NCBI GenBank assembly: GCA_021296235.1
Contig: JAGWAS010000017.1
Coordinates: 54,271 to 118,270 of the forward strand
Length of the DNA stretch: 64,000 nt
Source: Paracoccaceae bacterium
Lineage (GTDB): Bacteria; Pseudomonadota; Alphaproteobacteria; Rhodobacterales; Rhodobacteraceae
Direction of reading: 5' to 3'
Below the pieces are notes generated by a model. The model was given only the letters and a program-made list of their open reading frames with translations. It ran no database searches and had not been told where the DNA came from. Positions within the stretch are counted from its first letter, which is position 1. Every line of letters starts with the position of its first letter. The position numbers were made by a program, and so were the translations under genes. Shown here piece after piece: positions 37,895 to 46,928 of this stretch.

Positions 37895-39256
37895 TCACTG
37901 CATTAGTAGCTTTTGCAGTCCGGGATAAGTATAGTGGCCAGATGAATCGCCGTTATTTCGCTGGATCATTTCTTCGACGAAGTGCTCCCAGTGCGACCGA
38001 CTGTCAGGAAGAAGCGAATTTGTCAGCTCGAATAGCCGTTCAAGGATTTCGGGCGTATCCTTAGCAAACCATATCTGTCCATTTTTACTTGCGGCCTCCA
38101 GCAAGGTCTCCAAATCTTTGGCGCACAGGAACGCAGCAAGTGGCAAGATGACGGACCGACCAAGATACTCCGCGTCGCTAAAACTTCTGGCCCGAGCGTA
38201 GATTTCCAGCCCTCGACCTACGAACTCCTTTCTTGGATGCTCGGCAATAATGCTGATCTGCACGGTGTCATCGAAGCTACCGAATCGCTCAAGCAAGATC
38301 TCAGACAATGGGACGACAGCAAATGCGTCAAAGGCAGCGCAGGTCTTAAGGGCTTCGATGTCAGCGCTCTCAAGGAGGCGTCTAATACGGGTACGGTCTG
38401 GCTCCTTGAGCCAACGCCAAATGCGCCGGTCATTCTCAAGAAATGGACAGATTCTCAGGAGTACGTCGTCGGCTACCTGCTCAAATTTATCGGCCACGAT
38501 ACCGGGCATAATCGAGTCATAAATCTCCGTCTTTGCCTTTCCTATCTCGCGCAGCGTTACCGCCAACAGTTTGGTTTTACTGGAATATTTGGCGTGCTCT
38601 GTGCCAAACGGTGCACTGATAATGGCCTTAATGAGATTGATCACAAGTACCTCCTTCGCCCGGTCAAGATATCTCTCGCGAAGGAAGGCACCTATGTCAT
38701 CAGCTGTGGCAGGAAAAGAGGGGCTCAGTAGAGCAGCGTCAAATCGAGCGATGGCACTCTTACCTTGCAGCGGGGCATGCACGAGAAGGTGCTGCAGCGC
38801 ATGTAGGATGTGTGCACGAACAAGTTCTGGGGACGGTTGATAAAGCTCATCTTCGACAACGAAGGCGGGGTGAGCGCACAGATGCCGATCTTCCCGAAGG
38901 CGTGCGAGGGCAGTGTACTCATGTGGGGCAAGAAGCTGGAGATCGCTGTTGGCTTTGTTCAACAACTCTGCCTCAAACGTCTGTAGCTTGGGCCTATTAT
39001 TGGCCTCAATTGCCTTGTCGAGTTCCCCTACAAACTCTCTGGGTGCTGCTTCGCCTTGACCGGCTAACTCGCGGGCCTTGGCAATGATATCGTAAGCAAC
39101 AGCAATCCATGTGGAAATCAGCGCAGATCGTAAAGCGCCGCCTCGATAGGCAGTGATTGCTTCGCCTATAAGGCGGCGCGATTCGCTATCACGCACAGAA
39201 AGTGCGAGCACATCGATATCTGTGACGCCGGGAGTGGTAGACGTGCTCATGAGCAC
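37895..39256 (-). CDS. HEPN-domain protein, putative RNase effector
   Basis: 453 residues, no close family recognised. Residues 20-150 look like a HEPN domain: an amphipathic helix with STWIAVAYDIIAKARELA and the RNase motif R-x4-H in REDRHLCAHP (R124, H129). Residues 170-453 are mainly helical, with no signal peptide or membrane segment. HEPN proteins of this size often cleave RNA in abortive-infection and toxin systems. It is the last gene of a minus-strand set with an XRE-ImmA gene and a truncated PIN gene. An in-frame ATG two codons in (39250) is an alternative start. Codon choice is less GC-biased than in neighbours. Confidence 0.65.
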   Translation of the reverse strand: MLMSTSTTPGVTDIDVLALSVRDSESRRLIGEAITAYRGGALRSALISTWIAVAYDIIAKARELAGQGEAAPREFVGELDKAIEANNRPKLQTFEAELLNKANSDLQLLAPHEYTALARLREDRHLCAHPAFVVEDELYQPSPELVRAHILHALQHLLVHAPLQGKSAIARFDAALLSPSFPATADDIGAFLRERYLDRAKEVLVINLIKAIISAPFGTEHAKYSSKTKLLAVTLREIGKAKTEIYDSIMPGIVADKFEQVADDVLLRICPFLENDRRIWRWLKEPDRTRIRRLLESADIEALKTCAAFDAFAVVPLSEILLERFGSFDDTVQISIIAEHPRKEFVGRGLEIYARARSFSDAEYLGRSVILPLAAFLCAKDLETLLEAASKNGQIWFAKDTPEILERLFELTNSLLPDSRSHWEHFVEEMIQRNNGDSSGHYTYPGLQKLLMQ

Positions 39257-39293
39257 ACCGCAAAACGGCTGTCACAAGACAGATTCTCTGGAG

Positions 39294-39410
39294 TCAAACT
39301 GTGTATTTCCGTAATGTTCCGCTCTGACTCCAATTGATCGACTCCTGACTCCCAAGATTCCGTCGCGCTACATTCGTATCCACCAGAACGACTGCATGCG
39401 GTCTGACCAT
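39294..39410 (-). pseudogene. Truncated PIN-domain gene
   Basis: Frame of 38 codons. It begins MVRPHAVVLVDTNV, the typical first strand of a PIN nuclease with its first metal-binding aspartate, then changes to unrelated residues and stops. The frame can also be read from a GTG that overlaps the upstream ImmA stop (GTGA, 39417-39419). XRE-ImmA genes are often followed by a PIN-type gene. The rest of the domain (about 100 residues) is missing, so this is read as a deletion remnant. Confidence 0.5.
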
Positions 39411-39415
39411 TCCGT

Positions 39416-40522
39416 TCACAGCTCAACTTCGTGCTCAACGCCGTGTGCCGCCAACATTTCCGGTAGATCGTCGACCGACGCATCGACCAATGCCGCGGCT
39501 CGACGCACAGATACGCACCCCTGCTGCAGCGCCGTTCCCAGAACCTCGGCGAAAGGCTTCGAGAACAACGGCGGCGGCGGCAACTTGGCCTCAATCCGAC
39601 CGTTGTTGCGCAGCGACGCTTGAGGAATCTCTCGCGCGCTCGCGGCGGGCAATTCCCCGAGCGCCACCAGCCGCCACCTGAGGGCCGATGACGTCACTTC
39701 GAGTGTCGACGCTAACGAGTTCAGCCTTGCAACCAAGGAGTCTGCATCAAATTTTTCCCACGGACCCGACCGCATCACCTCCGCCGAAGGCATCAACACT
39801 GACGCGGCGAAGTTGTTCGCCAGTTGCTCAATGCGGTCGCCACCGCTTTCGACCGCCTCCTCGACGTGCTTGGGCGGCATCGCTTCCCAAGTCAGGATAT
39901 GAAATAACTCGTGCGCCAAGTCGAAGTAGCGCCGTCCTGCAATCTCGCGGCGGGCTATAAGCACTGCGTCCATGTCCGGCAGGCGGCAGGCGGCACCGGA
40001 GATACCCTCCTCAGCGTCAACCATGAGCACCAAGATGCCCAATTCGTTCTCCATTACTTCGACAAGACGCTTTGCCGGAATCTCTCCTAACTTGAACTCG
40101 GCAGCGAAACGCTCTCCCGCTTCGATCGCATCCTCGTACCGCGATTGCTTCGTCAAACCCAGAGACGGTCTCATCAAACGCATCTTGCCGCCGACTTGAG
40201 GCAACAGTGTCCGATAGGCTCCGATCCACCGGCTGGCGCAACTCTCATATTCACTCAGCCGCTTTGGAGGCACACCGCACTGCCTCCACGAGAATCGAGC
40301 TTCGCCGTCCAGGCGAAAGGGGTCTGTGAAGTAGTCAATCGGAGCACCCAGCTTTTCAGCGGCGAGCAGCAACTCCTGGGCCGTTACGCGCCGTGCACCT
40401 GTCTCAATCGTCGAGACAGTCTGTCTGTCCTTGAATCCAAGCAACTGCGCCAAGCCGTCCTGAGACAGGCCTTTTGCTTGGCGAAGTGCCTTGATCCGGC
40501 TCCCGATAAGGTCTCTTGTCAC
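39416..40522 (-). CDS. XRE regulator fused to ImmA/IrrE metallopeptidase
   Basis: 368 residues. Residues 5-60 are an XRE helix-turn-helix (LSQDGLAQLLGFKDRQTVSTIE). Residues 130-270 are an ImmA/IrrE zinc peptidase with HELFH (H204, E205, H208) in RRYFDLAHELFHILTWE. Such fusions repress their own operon and are cleaved or activated by stress; they control mobile elements and toxin genes. GTG start at 40522. A textbook promoter and a perfect 22-base palindrome lie just upstream, which fits autoregulation. First gene of the island unit. Confidence 0.88.
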   Translation of the reverse strand: MTRDLIGSRIKALRQAKGLSQDGLAQLLGFKDRQTVSTIETGARRVTAQELLLAAEKLGAPIDYFTDPFRLDGEARFSWRQCGVPPKRLSEYESCASRWIGAYRTLLPQVGGKMRLMRPSLGLTKQSRYEDAIEAGERFAAEFKLGEIPAKRLVEVMENELGILVLMVDAEEGISGAACRLPDMDAVLIARREIAGRRYFDLAHELFHILTWEAMPPKHVEEAVESGGDRIEQLANNFAASVLMPSAEVMRSGPWEKFDADSLVARLNSLASTLEVTSSALRWRLVALGELPAASAREIPQASLRNNGRIEAKLPPPPLFSKPFAEVLGTALQQGCVSVRRAAALVDASVDDLPEMLAAHGVEHEVEL

Positions 40523-40547
40523 GCCAATTGCCCAATCTTCATGAGTT

Positions 40548-40569
40548 CTTGCAAATTTATATTTGCAAG
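40548..40569. promoter_or_regulatory. Palindromic operator of the XRE-ImmA gene
   Basis: Perfect inverted repeat CTTGCAAAT (40548-40556) and ATTTGCAAG (40561-40569) with a 4-base centre, 26 bases before the GTG and directly after the -10 box. A related half site (ATGCAAAT) overlaps the promoter at about 40577-40584. Position and symmetry fit binding by the XRE protein to block its own transcription. Confidence 0.65.
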
Positions 40570-40570
40570 A

Positions 40571-40599
40571 TATTTATGCAAATTATTGTTTGTTGTCAA
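40571..40599 (-). promoter_or_regulatory. Promoter of the XRE-ImmA gene
   Basis: On the minus strand TTGACA (40599-40594) is followed after 17 bases by TAAATA (40576-40571), in a very AT-rich block. A perfect -35 and correct spacing make this the best promoter in the window. Confidence 0.65.
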
Positions 40600-40714
40600 G
40601 AAAGATCCTCTCAGCACCAGTGCTTTTGCTTCCAAATAAATCCTGATTTCCGTTGGCTGTTGTTTCTGCAATCTTGCGTCAAAACATGCAAAATGAAGTA
40701 GAAAAATCCGTTAA

Positions 40715-41077
40715 TTCAATGGGTTGTTCGACGGCATCACGGATGCCCGCCGCAGCGACGCCAAGACGCTCACCGTCGAGATTACCCGGCTCAAGCAGGT
40801 CAATCCGGAAGCAACTTTCGAGTTCGAGAGCAACCGCCGACCGGAACTGGCGGCACTCAAGATGGAGGAGAAATAGCCGGCCGCCCGTTACGGGGAAAGG
40901 GCAAGGAACGTACAGGACGAGCTCGACCGGATTGCTCCGGAAATGACGACAGCGCGGGACAAGCTGACCCAGCTACAGATCAGGACATCCACCGCCGGTT
41001 CCGAGCTGCACGGGATCAAGAGCCTAACCGCAGAACTCGAAACCCGTTCAGCAATGCCGCCAACTGACTCTGAGTGA
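40715..41077 (+). pseudogene. Coiled-coil reading-frame remnant
   Basis: One plus-strand frame runs from 40715 to a TGA at 41075-41077, broken only by a TAG at 40874. Its residues are charged and helical (TVEITRLKQVNPEATFEFE, then NVQDELDRIAPEMTTARDKL). No start codon or ribosome site remains and I do not recognise the family; the C-terminal coiled coil of a recombinase or plasmid protein is one possibility. Confidence 0.35.
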
Positions 41078-41151
41078 GCTCGGCAGAAGGTCGAATTTGA
41101 AGCACAACATGCCCTTCCAAAGGAACGAAACACTTGCTGTCAATCTACTTG

Positions 41152-41168
41152 TGGTATACAGTATACCA
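41152..41168. promoter_or_regulatory. 17-base palindromic operator before tctC (first TTT operon)
   Basis: TGGTATAC-A-GTATACCA is a perfect inverted repeat about 150 bases before the tctC ATG. TATACA inside it resembles a -10 box. The TGGT...ACCA ends are typical of GntR/FadR-family sites. No regulator gene lies next to this operon. Confidence 0.6.
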
Positions 41169-41318
41169 ATGCATGCAGTTTGTCCTTCAGCGATGGGGCG
41201 ATCTGCATTTGACAAAAACGGATGAGCTGCCGTTTGGGGGGTTTTGTTTGACGGGGCGGATTGCCCCACTTCAGAACAGTTTGAACGGTGGTTTCTCCAA
41301 ACCGAGAGGAAGCAAGGA

Positions 41319-42326
41319 ATGCGTAAACTCCGCAATTTCTTCGCCGGCACGGCCTTGGCACTCGGCGCATTTTCGATCTCGTCCGCCGGACTTGTCGAAA
41401 AAGCCGCGGCAGATTGGGCTCCAAGGAAGCCGGTGGAGTTCATCATCATGGCCGGCACCGGAGGAGGAGCCGACCAAATCGCGAGACTGCTGCAGGGGCT
41501 CATCGAACAGAAGAATCTCTCCCCCCGGCCATTCATTCCAATTAACAAGCCGGGCGGGTCGGGCGCTGAGGCACTTCTCTACCTTAAGGGCAAGGCGGGA
41601 GACGATCATACCGTTCTGGTTACGCTGAACTCGTTCTACACCACGCCCATCATCCAGACGGACCTTGGAGTGGACATCTCGACATTCACACCCATCGGCC
41701 GCATGGCCCTCGACACCTTCCTTCTTTGGGTTCATGCCGACCGAACAGACATCAGTGATCTTGACAGCTATGTCGCGACGGTTAAGGCGGCCGGAAAAGA
41801 TTGGAAAGTCGGCGGCACGGGATCTGGCCAGGAAGACTCGATACTCACGGCAATGATGGAGGCCGAATTCGATTACGAAGTCACCTACATCCCATTCCCC
41901 GGAGGCGGAACTGTTGCCAAGAACCTGATTGGAAATCACATTGATTCGACCGTAAACAATCCTGCGGAACAGAACGAGTTCTACCGTGCCGGTCAGTCAA
42001 AGCCGCTCGTTCAATTCACGCCGGAGCGAATGGCAGCTTATCCAGACATTCCGACTGCAATGGAACTTGGCCATGACATTGTCTATTTCATGCAGCGGTC
42101 AATAAATGGCCCTCCCGGCATGTCGGCCGAAGCGCAGGCTTGGTACATTGACCTTTTCAAGACTCTGTTTGAGTCCGAGGAATGGCAGACCTTCTGCGTT
42201 GAAGATGGCCTGACCTGCGATGAGTGGGTCGCTGGCAACGACTTGGCGGCTTTCCATTCCGAGCAAGGCATGCGCCACAGGGAACTGATCGAATCGGTCG
42301 GGGCCTCGGCGATCACCGGAGAGTAG
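41319..42326 (+). CDS. tctC: TTT transporter substrate-binding protein, first operon
   Basis: 335 residues from the ATG at 41319 (AGAGGA eight bases upstream). Signal peptide (MRKLRNFFAGTALALGAFS ... AAA) then the TctC two-lobed fold: KPVEFIIMAGTGGGADQIARL and INKPGGSGAEAL. Binds a carboxylate in the periplasm for the TctAB channel. A palindrome upstream suggests repression. The operon tctC-tctB-tctA is followed by oxalyl-CoA decarboxylase, so the ligand may be oxalate or a related acid. Confidence 0.92.
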   Translation: MRKLRNFFAGTALALGAFSISSAGLVEKAAADWAPRKPVEFIIMAGTGGGADQIARLLQGLIEQKNLSPRPFIPINKPGGSGAEALLYLKGKAGDDHTVLVTLNSFYTTPIIQTDLGVDISTFTPIGRMALDTFLLWVHADRTDISDLDSYVATVKAAGKDWKVGGTGSGQEDSILTAMMEAEFDYEVTYIPFPGGGTVAKNLIGNHIDSTVNNPAEQNEFYRAGQSKPLVQFTPERMAAYPDIPTAMELGHDIVYFMQRSINGPPGMSAEAQAWYIDLFKTLFESEEWQTFCVEDGLTCDEWVAGNDLAAFHSEQGMRHRELIESVGASAITGE

Positions 42327-42499
42327 ATCTTACGTTCTGCGGGGCCGGGTGCGAGTATCCTGCTTCCGGCCCCCGATGACCCATCTTCACAGAAGAACAC
42401 CGCAATGTCCGGTTCGCTGCAAACCAAGCAGACTTGCCGACTCGCCCCAAATGCGTCATTCCAATCCAAAGGCTACGCAGCAAGCATGAGGCGAATTCC

Positions 42500-43102
42500 A
42501 TGACAGTTCGTCAGGCAGAATTCATGATGGCGATCGCAACGATCCTCATCTCGCTTGGTCTGATGTGGTCGTCAACGGATGGGTTGGCCATCGGTTGGGT
42601 AAGCGAAAAAGGGCCCGGTTCGGGGTTTTGGCCGTTCTGGCTGTCACTTGGAATGCTGATGTGCGCCATCTTGACACTTGTTCGATGGGCTCTCCGCCTC
42701 ACACCGGAATCTCGATCAACCGAATCCTACATGTCCCGCGACGCCGTCATTATCGTCGGAACTTCCGTGGGCGCGCTGGTGGCATTGTTGATCGGCATTC
42801 ACCTCATTGGTATTTATCTGGCCTTGGTGGGGTTCCTCATATTCTACCTGAAAATCGTCGGACGTCATCAATGGCCGATCACCATCATGCTTTCCGGCGG
42901 CGGTCCCGTCTTCATCTTCGCCCTGTTCGAATGGGGGCTGAAGATTCCGCTGCCAAAGGCGGTAACCGAGGAATGGTTCTACCCCATCTATGATGTCATG
43001 TACGGATCTGACCATTTTTGGGTCTTCATTCTTGCAGCTTTTGCCCTCTTGGCAACGATATCCATTGCGGTGCACAGATTGCTTCCTGCCGGAGAAGAGT
43101 AG
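42500..43102 (+). CDS. tctB: TTT transporter small membrane subunit, first operon
   Basis: 200 residues from the ATG at 42500 with GAGG eight bases upstream. Four to five hydrophobic segments; the GPGSGFWPFWLSLGM block is typical for TctB. Lies 173 bases after tctC and 6 before tctA. Confidence 0.88.
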   Translation: MTVRQAEFMMAIATILISLGLMWSSTDGLAIGWVSEKGPGSGFWPFWLSLGMLMCAILTLVRWALRLTPESRSTESYMSRDAVIIVGTSVGALVALLIGIHLIGIYLALVGFLIFYLKIVGRHQWPITIMLSGGGPVFIFALFEWGLKIPLPKAVTEEWFYPIYDVMYGSDHFWVFILAAFALLATISIAVHRLLPAGEE

Positions 43103-43108
43103 AACGCA

Positions 43109-44647
43109 ATGGAATCCATTCTGATATCATTGTCGGGCGGACTGCTGCAGGCGCTTGAGCCACTAAACCTGTTCATGATCATACTGGGTTGCACCGTAGG
43201 CCTGTTCGTTGGCGCAATGCCCGGGCTCGGTTCGGTCAATGGCGTAGCCATCCTCCTGCCGATCACTTTCCTGGTTCCACCGACGGCGGCGATAATCTTT
43301 TTGGCCGCAGTGTATTACGGCGCCATGTACGGCGGAGCCATCAGCTCAATCACGCTGGGCATCCCCGGAGCATCGACTGCGGTCGCCACAGTCTTCGACG
43401 GCCGACCGCTCGCCATGTCCGGCAAGGCAGACCAAGCTCTAACCGCCGCTGCCATCGCTTCCTTCATAGGTGGCACAATTTCTGTCATACTGTTCACTCT
43501 GTTTGCGCCTCCCTTGGCTGAATTCGCGCTGAAATTCGGCCCCCCTGAAGAGTTCGCGCTGATGGTTCTCGCCTTTGCAACCTTCATTGGTCTCGGTGGC
43601 GATGACATTCCCAAAACAATGTTCTCAATCCTGATTGGCCTGGTGCTCGCCACTGTCGGGCTTGACATCATCTCCGGTAAGCCGCGCCTCATCTTCTTCG
43701 ATGTTCCCGGTTTTCTGCACGGAATCAATTTCCTCGTGCTGGCCATCGGAATTTACGGCATCGGCGAAATGCTCTGGACCCTCGAGACCACAGGCGGAAA
43801 GGTCATCGTGCACAAGGTGAAACTGACTTGGTCGGGGTTCATGACCAACGTCAGGTCCGTCAGGGTCTACATCAAGTCGACGACACTTGGCTCCATCCTG
43901 GGATATTTCGTCGGCACACTGCCGGCGGCGGGCGCCACCCCGGCCTCCCTCATGTCGTATGGGCTTGCCAAGACATTCTCAAAGGATCCGGACTCATTCG
44001 GAAAGGGGAACATCGCCGGGGTCGCCGCACCCGAGGCAGCCAACAATGCTGCATCAACGGGATCGATGCTGCCAATGATCACCCTCGGCATTCCCGGTTC
44101 GCCGACAACGGCGATCCTGCTGGGGGGCATGATCATCTGGGGCCTGAGACCAGGTCCGCTTCTGTTCAGCGAAAACCCCGATTTCGTTTGGGGATTGATA
44201 GGTTCGCTCTACGTGGCAAACCTGTTCACCGTTTTGATCAATCTGGCATTCATTCCCGTGTTCGTGCGCGTGCTGACGCTGCCGTTCACCGTTCTTGCGC
44301 CGATCATCTTCGTGCTCTGCATCGTAGGTGGATTCGCGCCCACCCAGACCATGCATGATGTTTGGCTTATGCTGCTGTTCGGAATAGTCGGTTACCTGAT
44401 GAGGAAGCTCAACTATCCCGTTGCGCCGGCGGTGCTCGCAATTGTGCTCGGGCCGCTTGCCGAACGATCGCTGCGCCAATCTCTGCTGTCTTCGCAGGGT
44501 GACGTCCTAATCTTTGTTGAGCGTCCCATCTCGGCCATGTGCATCGCAATTGCGGTAGCACTGATGCTCTATCCGCTGTTTCTCGCCTGGCGCAAGCGCA
44601 GACGGTCGGGGTCCACGAATGGCGGTCCGGAGGGATCGGATGCATAA
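43109..44647 (+). CDS. tctA: TTT transporter large membrane subunit, first operon
   Basis: 512 residues with about twelve hydrophobic segments. TctA signatures: GAMPGLGSVNGVAILLPITF, YGAMYGGAISSITLGIPG and APEAANNAASTGSMLPMITLGIPGS. Forms the transport path, driven by an ion gradient. Confidence 0.94.
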   Translation: MESILISLSGGLLQALEPLNLFMIILGCTVGLFVGAMPGLGSVNGVAILLPITFLVPPTAAIIFLAAVYYGAMYGGAISSITLGIPGASTAVATVFDGRPLAMSGKADQALTAAAIASFIGGTISVILFTLFAPPLAEFALKFGPPEEFALMVLAFATFIGLGGDDIPKTMFSILIGLVLATVGLDIISGKPRLIFFDVPGFLHGINFLVLAIGIYGIGEMLWTLETTGGKVIVHKVKLTWSGFMTNVRSVRVYIKSTTLGSILGYFVGTLPAAGATPASLMSYGLAKTFSKDPDSFGKGNIAGVAAPEAANNAASTGSMLPMITLGIPGSPTTAILLGGMIIWGLRPGPLLFSENPDFVWGLIGSLYVANLFTVLINLAFIPVFVRVLTLPFTVLAPIIFVLCIVGGFAPTQTMHDVWLMLLFGIVGYLMRKLNYPVAPAVLAIVLGPLAERSLRQSLLSSQGDVLIFVERPISAMCIAIAVALMLYPLFLAWRKRRRSGSTNGGPEGSDA

Positions 44648-44795
44648 GTGCACATTTCCGTCGGATTGACAGCGCCAGACACCTTCCAATTTCCAAACCA
44701 ATTTGTAAAAGGCTGTTTCGGGCGGACAAGCGCCCAAGTTACTTCGGAATTCAACTGAAGCGCTTCAAGAAACACTGGTCAGGGAGTTAACTGAT

Positions 44796-46541
44796 ATGTC
44801 GACACCGGCTCAGACCGCGGAAACCGGTCCAGAAGACGACGAAACCCAAATTGAGCTCACGGATGGCTTTCACCTCGTCATTGATGCGCTCAAACTCAAT
44901 GACATCAGCAACATTTATGCTGTTCCCGGCATTCCAATCACGGATCTCGGCCGTTTCGCGCAAGCCTCGGGAATGCGTGTTATTTCCTTCAGGCATGAAC
45001 AGCATGCCGGCAACGCCGCCGCCATAGCCGGTTACCTGACGCAGAAGCCGGGAATCTGTCTCACGGTTTCAGCACCTGGATTCCTCAACGGCCTCACGGC
45101 TCTCGCGAATGCAACCACGAACTGCTTTCCGATGATACTGATCAGCGGTTCTTCCGAACGCGAGATTGTCGATCTGCAGCAGGGCGACTACGAAGAAATG
45201 GACCAACTTGCCATCGCCAAACCGCTATGCAAGGCGGCATTTCGCGTGCTTAATGCCGAAGACATCGGCATCGGCGTTGCACGCGCAATTCGGGCAGCCT
45301 GTTCCGGACGGCCCGGTGGCGTCTATCTCGATTTGCCGGCGAAGCTTCTTGGCCAGACAATGCAGGCCGAAGCCGGCAGGAATTCGCTGGTAAAGGTAGT
45401 GGATCCTGCACCGCGACAGTTGCCTTCCAATGACGCAATTGAGCGGGCAATCAAAGTGCTCGAGTCGGCAAAGCGTCCCCTCATCATTCTTGGCAAGGGT
45501 GCATCCTATGCGAGGGCAGATGATGACATTCGAAAGTTGGTCGAAAAGAGCGGCTTTCCCTATCTGCCCATGAGCATGGCCAAGGGGCTTCTGCCGGATA
45601 CACATCCCCAGTCTGCGGGAGCGGCGCGTTCTCTCGTGCTCAAAGAATCCGATGTTGTCATGATGATTGGAGCGCGGCTCAACTGGCTTCTTTCCCATGG
45701 AAAAGGAAAGACTTGGGGCACCGCTCCCAAGCGGTTCGTGCAGATTGACATCGACCCGAAGGAAATGGATTCAAATGTGGAAATTGCCGCGCCTGTTGTC
45801 GGGGACATTGGATCCTGCGTCTCCGCGTTGCTCAAGGCAATGTGCGACAGCTGGCCGGCGGCACCACGGGAATGGACCGAGGCGGTCAACACGCGCAAGG
45901 AGGCCAATCTGGCCCGCATGGCCCCGAGACTTCAGAACAATAACGTGCCGATGGATTTCCATGGCGCACTCGGCGCTCTCCGCAAGATCGTCAGGGAACG
46001 CCCTGACACCATTCTTGTCAATGAAGGCGCCAACACGCTTGATTTCGCCCGCAGCATCATCGACATCCATCAGCCGCGCAAGCGTCTTGATGTCGGCACT
46101 TGGGGTGTGATGGGAATTGGGATGGGCTTCGCGGTCGCAGCGGCCATCGAAACCGGCAAACCGGTGCTCGCGGTCGAGGGCGACAGTGCTTTTGGTTTCT
46201 CCGGAATGGAAATCGAGACAATTTGCCGCTACAAGCTTCCGGTCTGCGTAGTGGTTTTCAACAATAATGGGATTTATCGGGGCACCGACGTCAATCCCTC
46301 TGGCGGCGAGGACGTTGCCACCACCGTGTTCGTCAAGGATGCACGCTACGATATGATGATGGAAGCCTTCGGTGGCGTTGGAGTCCGCGCGATTTCCCCC
46401 GACGATCTTTACCGGGCGGTGAATGACGCAATTGACTCGGGCAAGCCAACCCTGATCAATGCCGTGATCGACGAAAACGCGGGCACTGAAAGCGGTCGCA
46501 TCGGCAATCTCAATCCGAAAAGCGTGGTGGCCAAAAAGTAG
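44796..46541 (+). CDS. oxc: Oxalyl-CoA decarboxylase
   Basis: 581 residues, thiamine-diphosphate enzyme converting oxalyl-CoA to formyl-CoA and CO2. Long stretches match the family: [41 protein letters not shown] and [19 protein letters not shown]. The cofactor glutamate is in [12 protein letters not shown] and the ThDP-Mg motif in [15 protein letters not shown] ... [14 protein letters not shown] ribosome site before the ATG. It sits 148 bases after tctA. The usual partner formyl-CoA transferase (frc) is not in the window, so CoA transfer must come from elsewhere. Confidence 0.95.
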   Translation: MSTPAQTAETGPEDDETQIELTDGFHLVIDALKLNDISNIYAVPGIPITDLGRFAQASGMRVISFRHEQHAGNAAAIAGYLTQKPGICLTVSAPGFLNGLTALANATTNCFPMILISGSSEREIVDLQQGDYEEMDQLAIAKPLCKAAFRVLNAEDIGIGVARAIRAACSGRPGGVYLDLPAKLLGQTMQAEAGRNSLVKVVDPAPRQLPSNDAIERAIKVLESAKRPLIILGKGASYARADDDIRKLVEKSGFPYLPMSMAKGLLPDTHPQSAGAARSLVLKESDVVMMIGARLNWLLSHGKGKTWGTAPKRFVQIDIDPKEMDSNVEIAAPVVGDIGSCVSALLKAMCDSWPAAPREWTEAVNTRKEANLARMAPRLQNNNVPMDFHGALGALRKIVRERPDTILVNEGANTLDFARSIIDIHQPRKRLDVGTWGVMGIGMGFAVAAAIETGKPVLAVEGDSAFGFSGMEIETICRYKLPVCVVVFNNNGIYRGTDVNPSGGEDVATTVFVKDARYDMMMEAFGGVGVRAISPDDLYRAVNDAIDSGKPTLINAVIDENAGTESGRIGNLNPKSVVAKK

Positions 46542-46928
46542 CCTCGACATACCGCCGCTGCAGGTGGCGAGTTCCGGACGGCTATCGCTTTGCGACGTAG
46601 TGCAGAAAGCGGCGACCCAAGGCAGCAACTGACGCCAAAATGGAAAAGGCAAGTACGGAAAGCACGATAAGCACCGCTTGGATCGTCAGTTCCTCGCCCG
46701 CGAAAATTTTGAGACAACCGGTAAGCTCTCGCTCCGGGGGCAATCGGTTTCCCTGTTTTTAATTCCGGAACTCAATGAAGGATCTTAGCGCCGTAAGCGC
46801 AGATTCCCGATCATCCAAATCCGGCCCCGCAATCTTGGACGGGTTCCCAAATTGGTTGTTTCATGATTGATTTTGATCAGAGATTGATTGATTGTCGAAC
46901 CGCTTGCCGGCAGCGCGGAAGCCGAGAG
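46542..46928. other. Short intergenic region with possible small ORF
   Basis: Between oxc and the FAH-family gene. It contains only the possible minus-strand membrane peptide listed separately. Confidence 0.4.
46582..46743 (-). CDS. Possible small membrane protein
   Basis: Frame of 53 codons on the minus strand, from a TTG at 46743 with AGGGA seven bases upstream, to a TAG. It has one clear hydrophobic helix (IQAVLIVLSVLAFSILASVAA) followed by a basic end (LGRRFLHYVAKR), the profile of a small inner-membrane peptide. No ATG or GTG start and no family recognised. Confidence 0.35.
   Translation of the reverse strand: MPPERELTGCLKIFAGEELTIQAVLIVLSVLAFSILASVAALGRRFLHYVAKR

Larger units (their letters stand above)
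40523..41318. other. Intergenic region with promoter, operators and decayed frame
   Basis: Contains the XRE promoter and operator, the coiled-coil remnant at 40715-41077 and the palindrome before tctC, each listed separately. Confidence 0.6.

Noticed and set aside
39305..39360. Repeated CTGACTCC motifs near the PIN stump
   Set aside because: Two short copies only; too little to call a target-site duplication or recombination site.
45771..46652. 293-codon minus-strand frame
   Set aside because: Antisense to oxc, which has clear family motifs.
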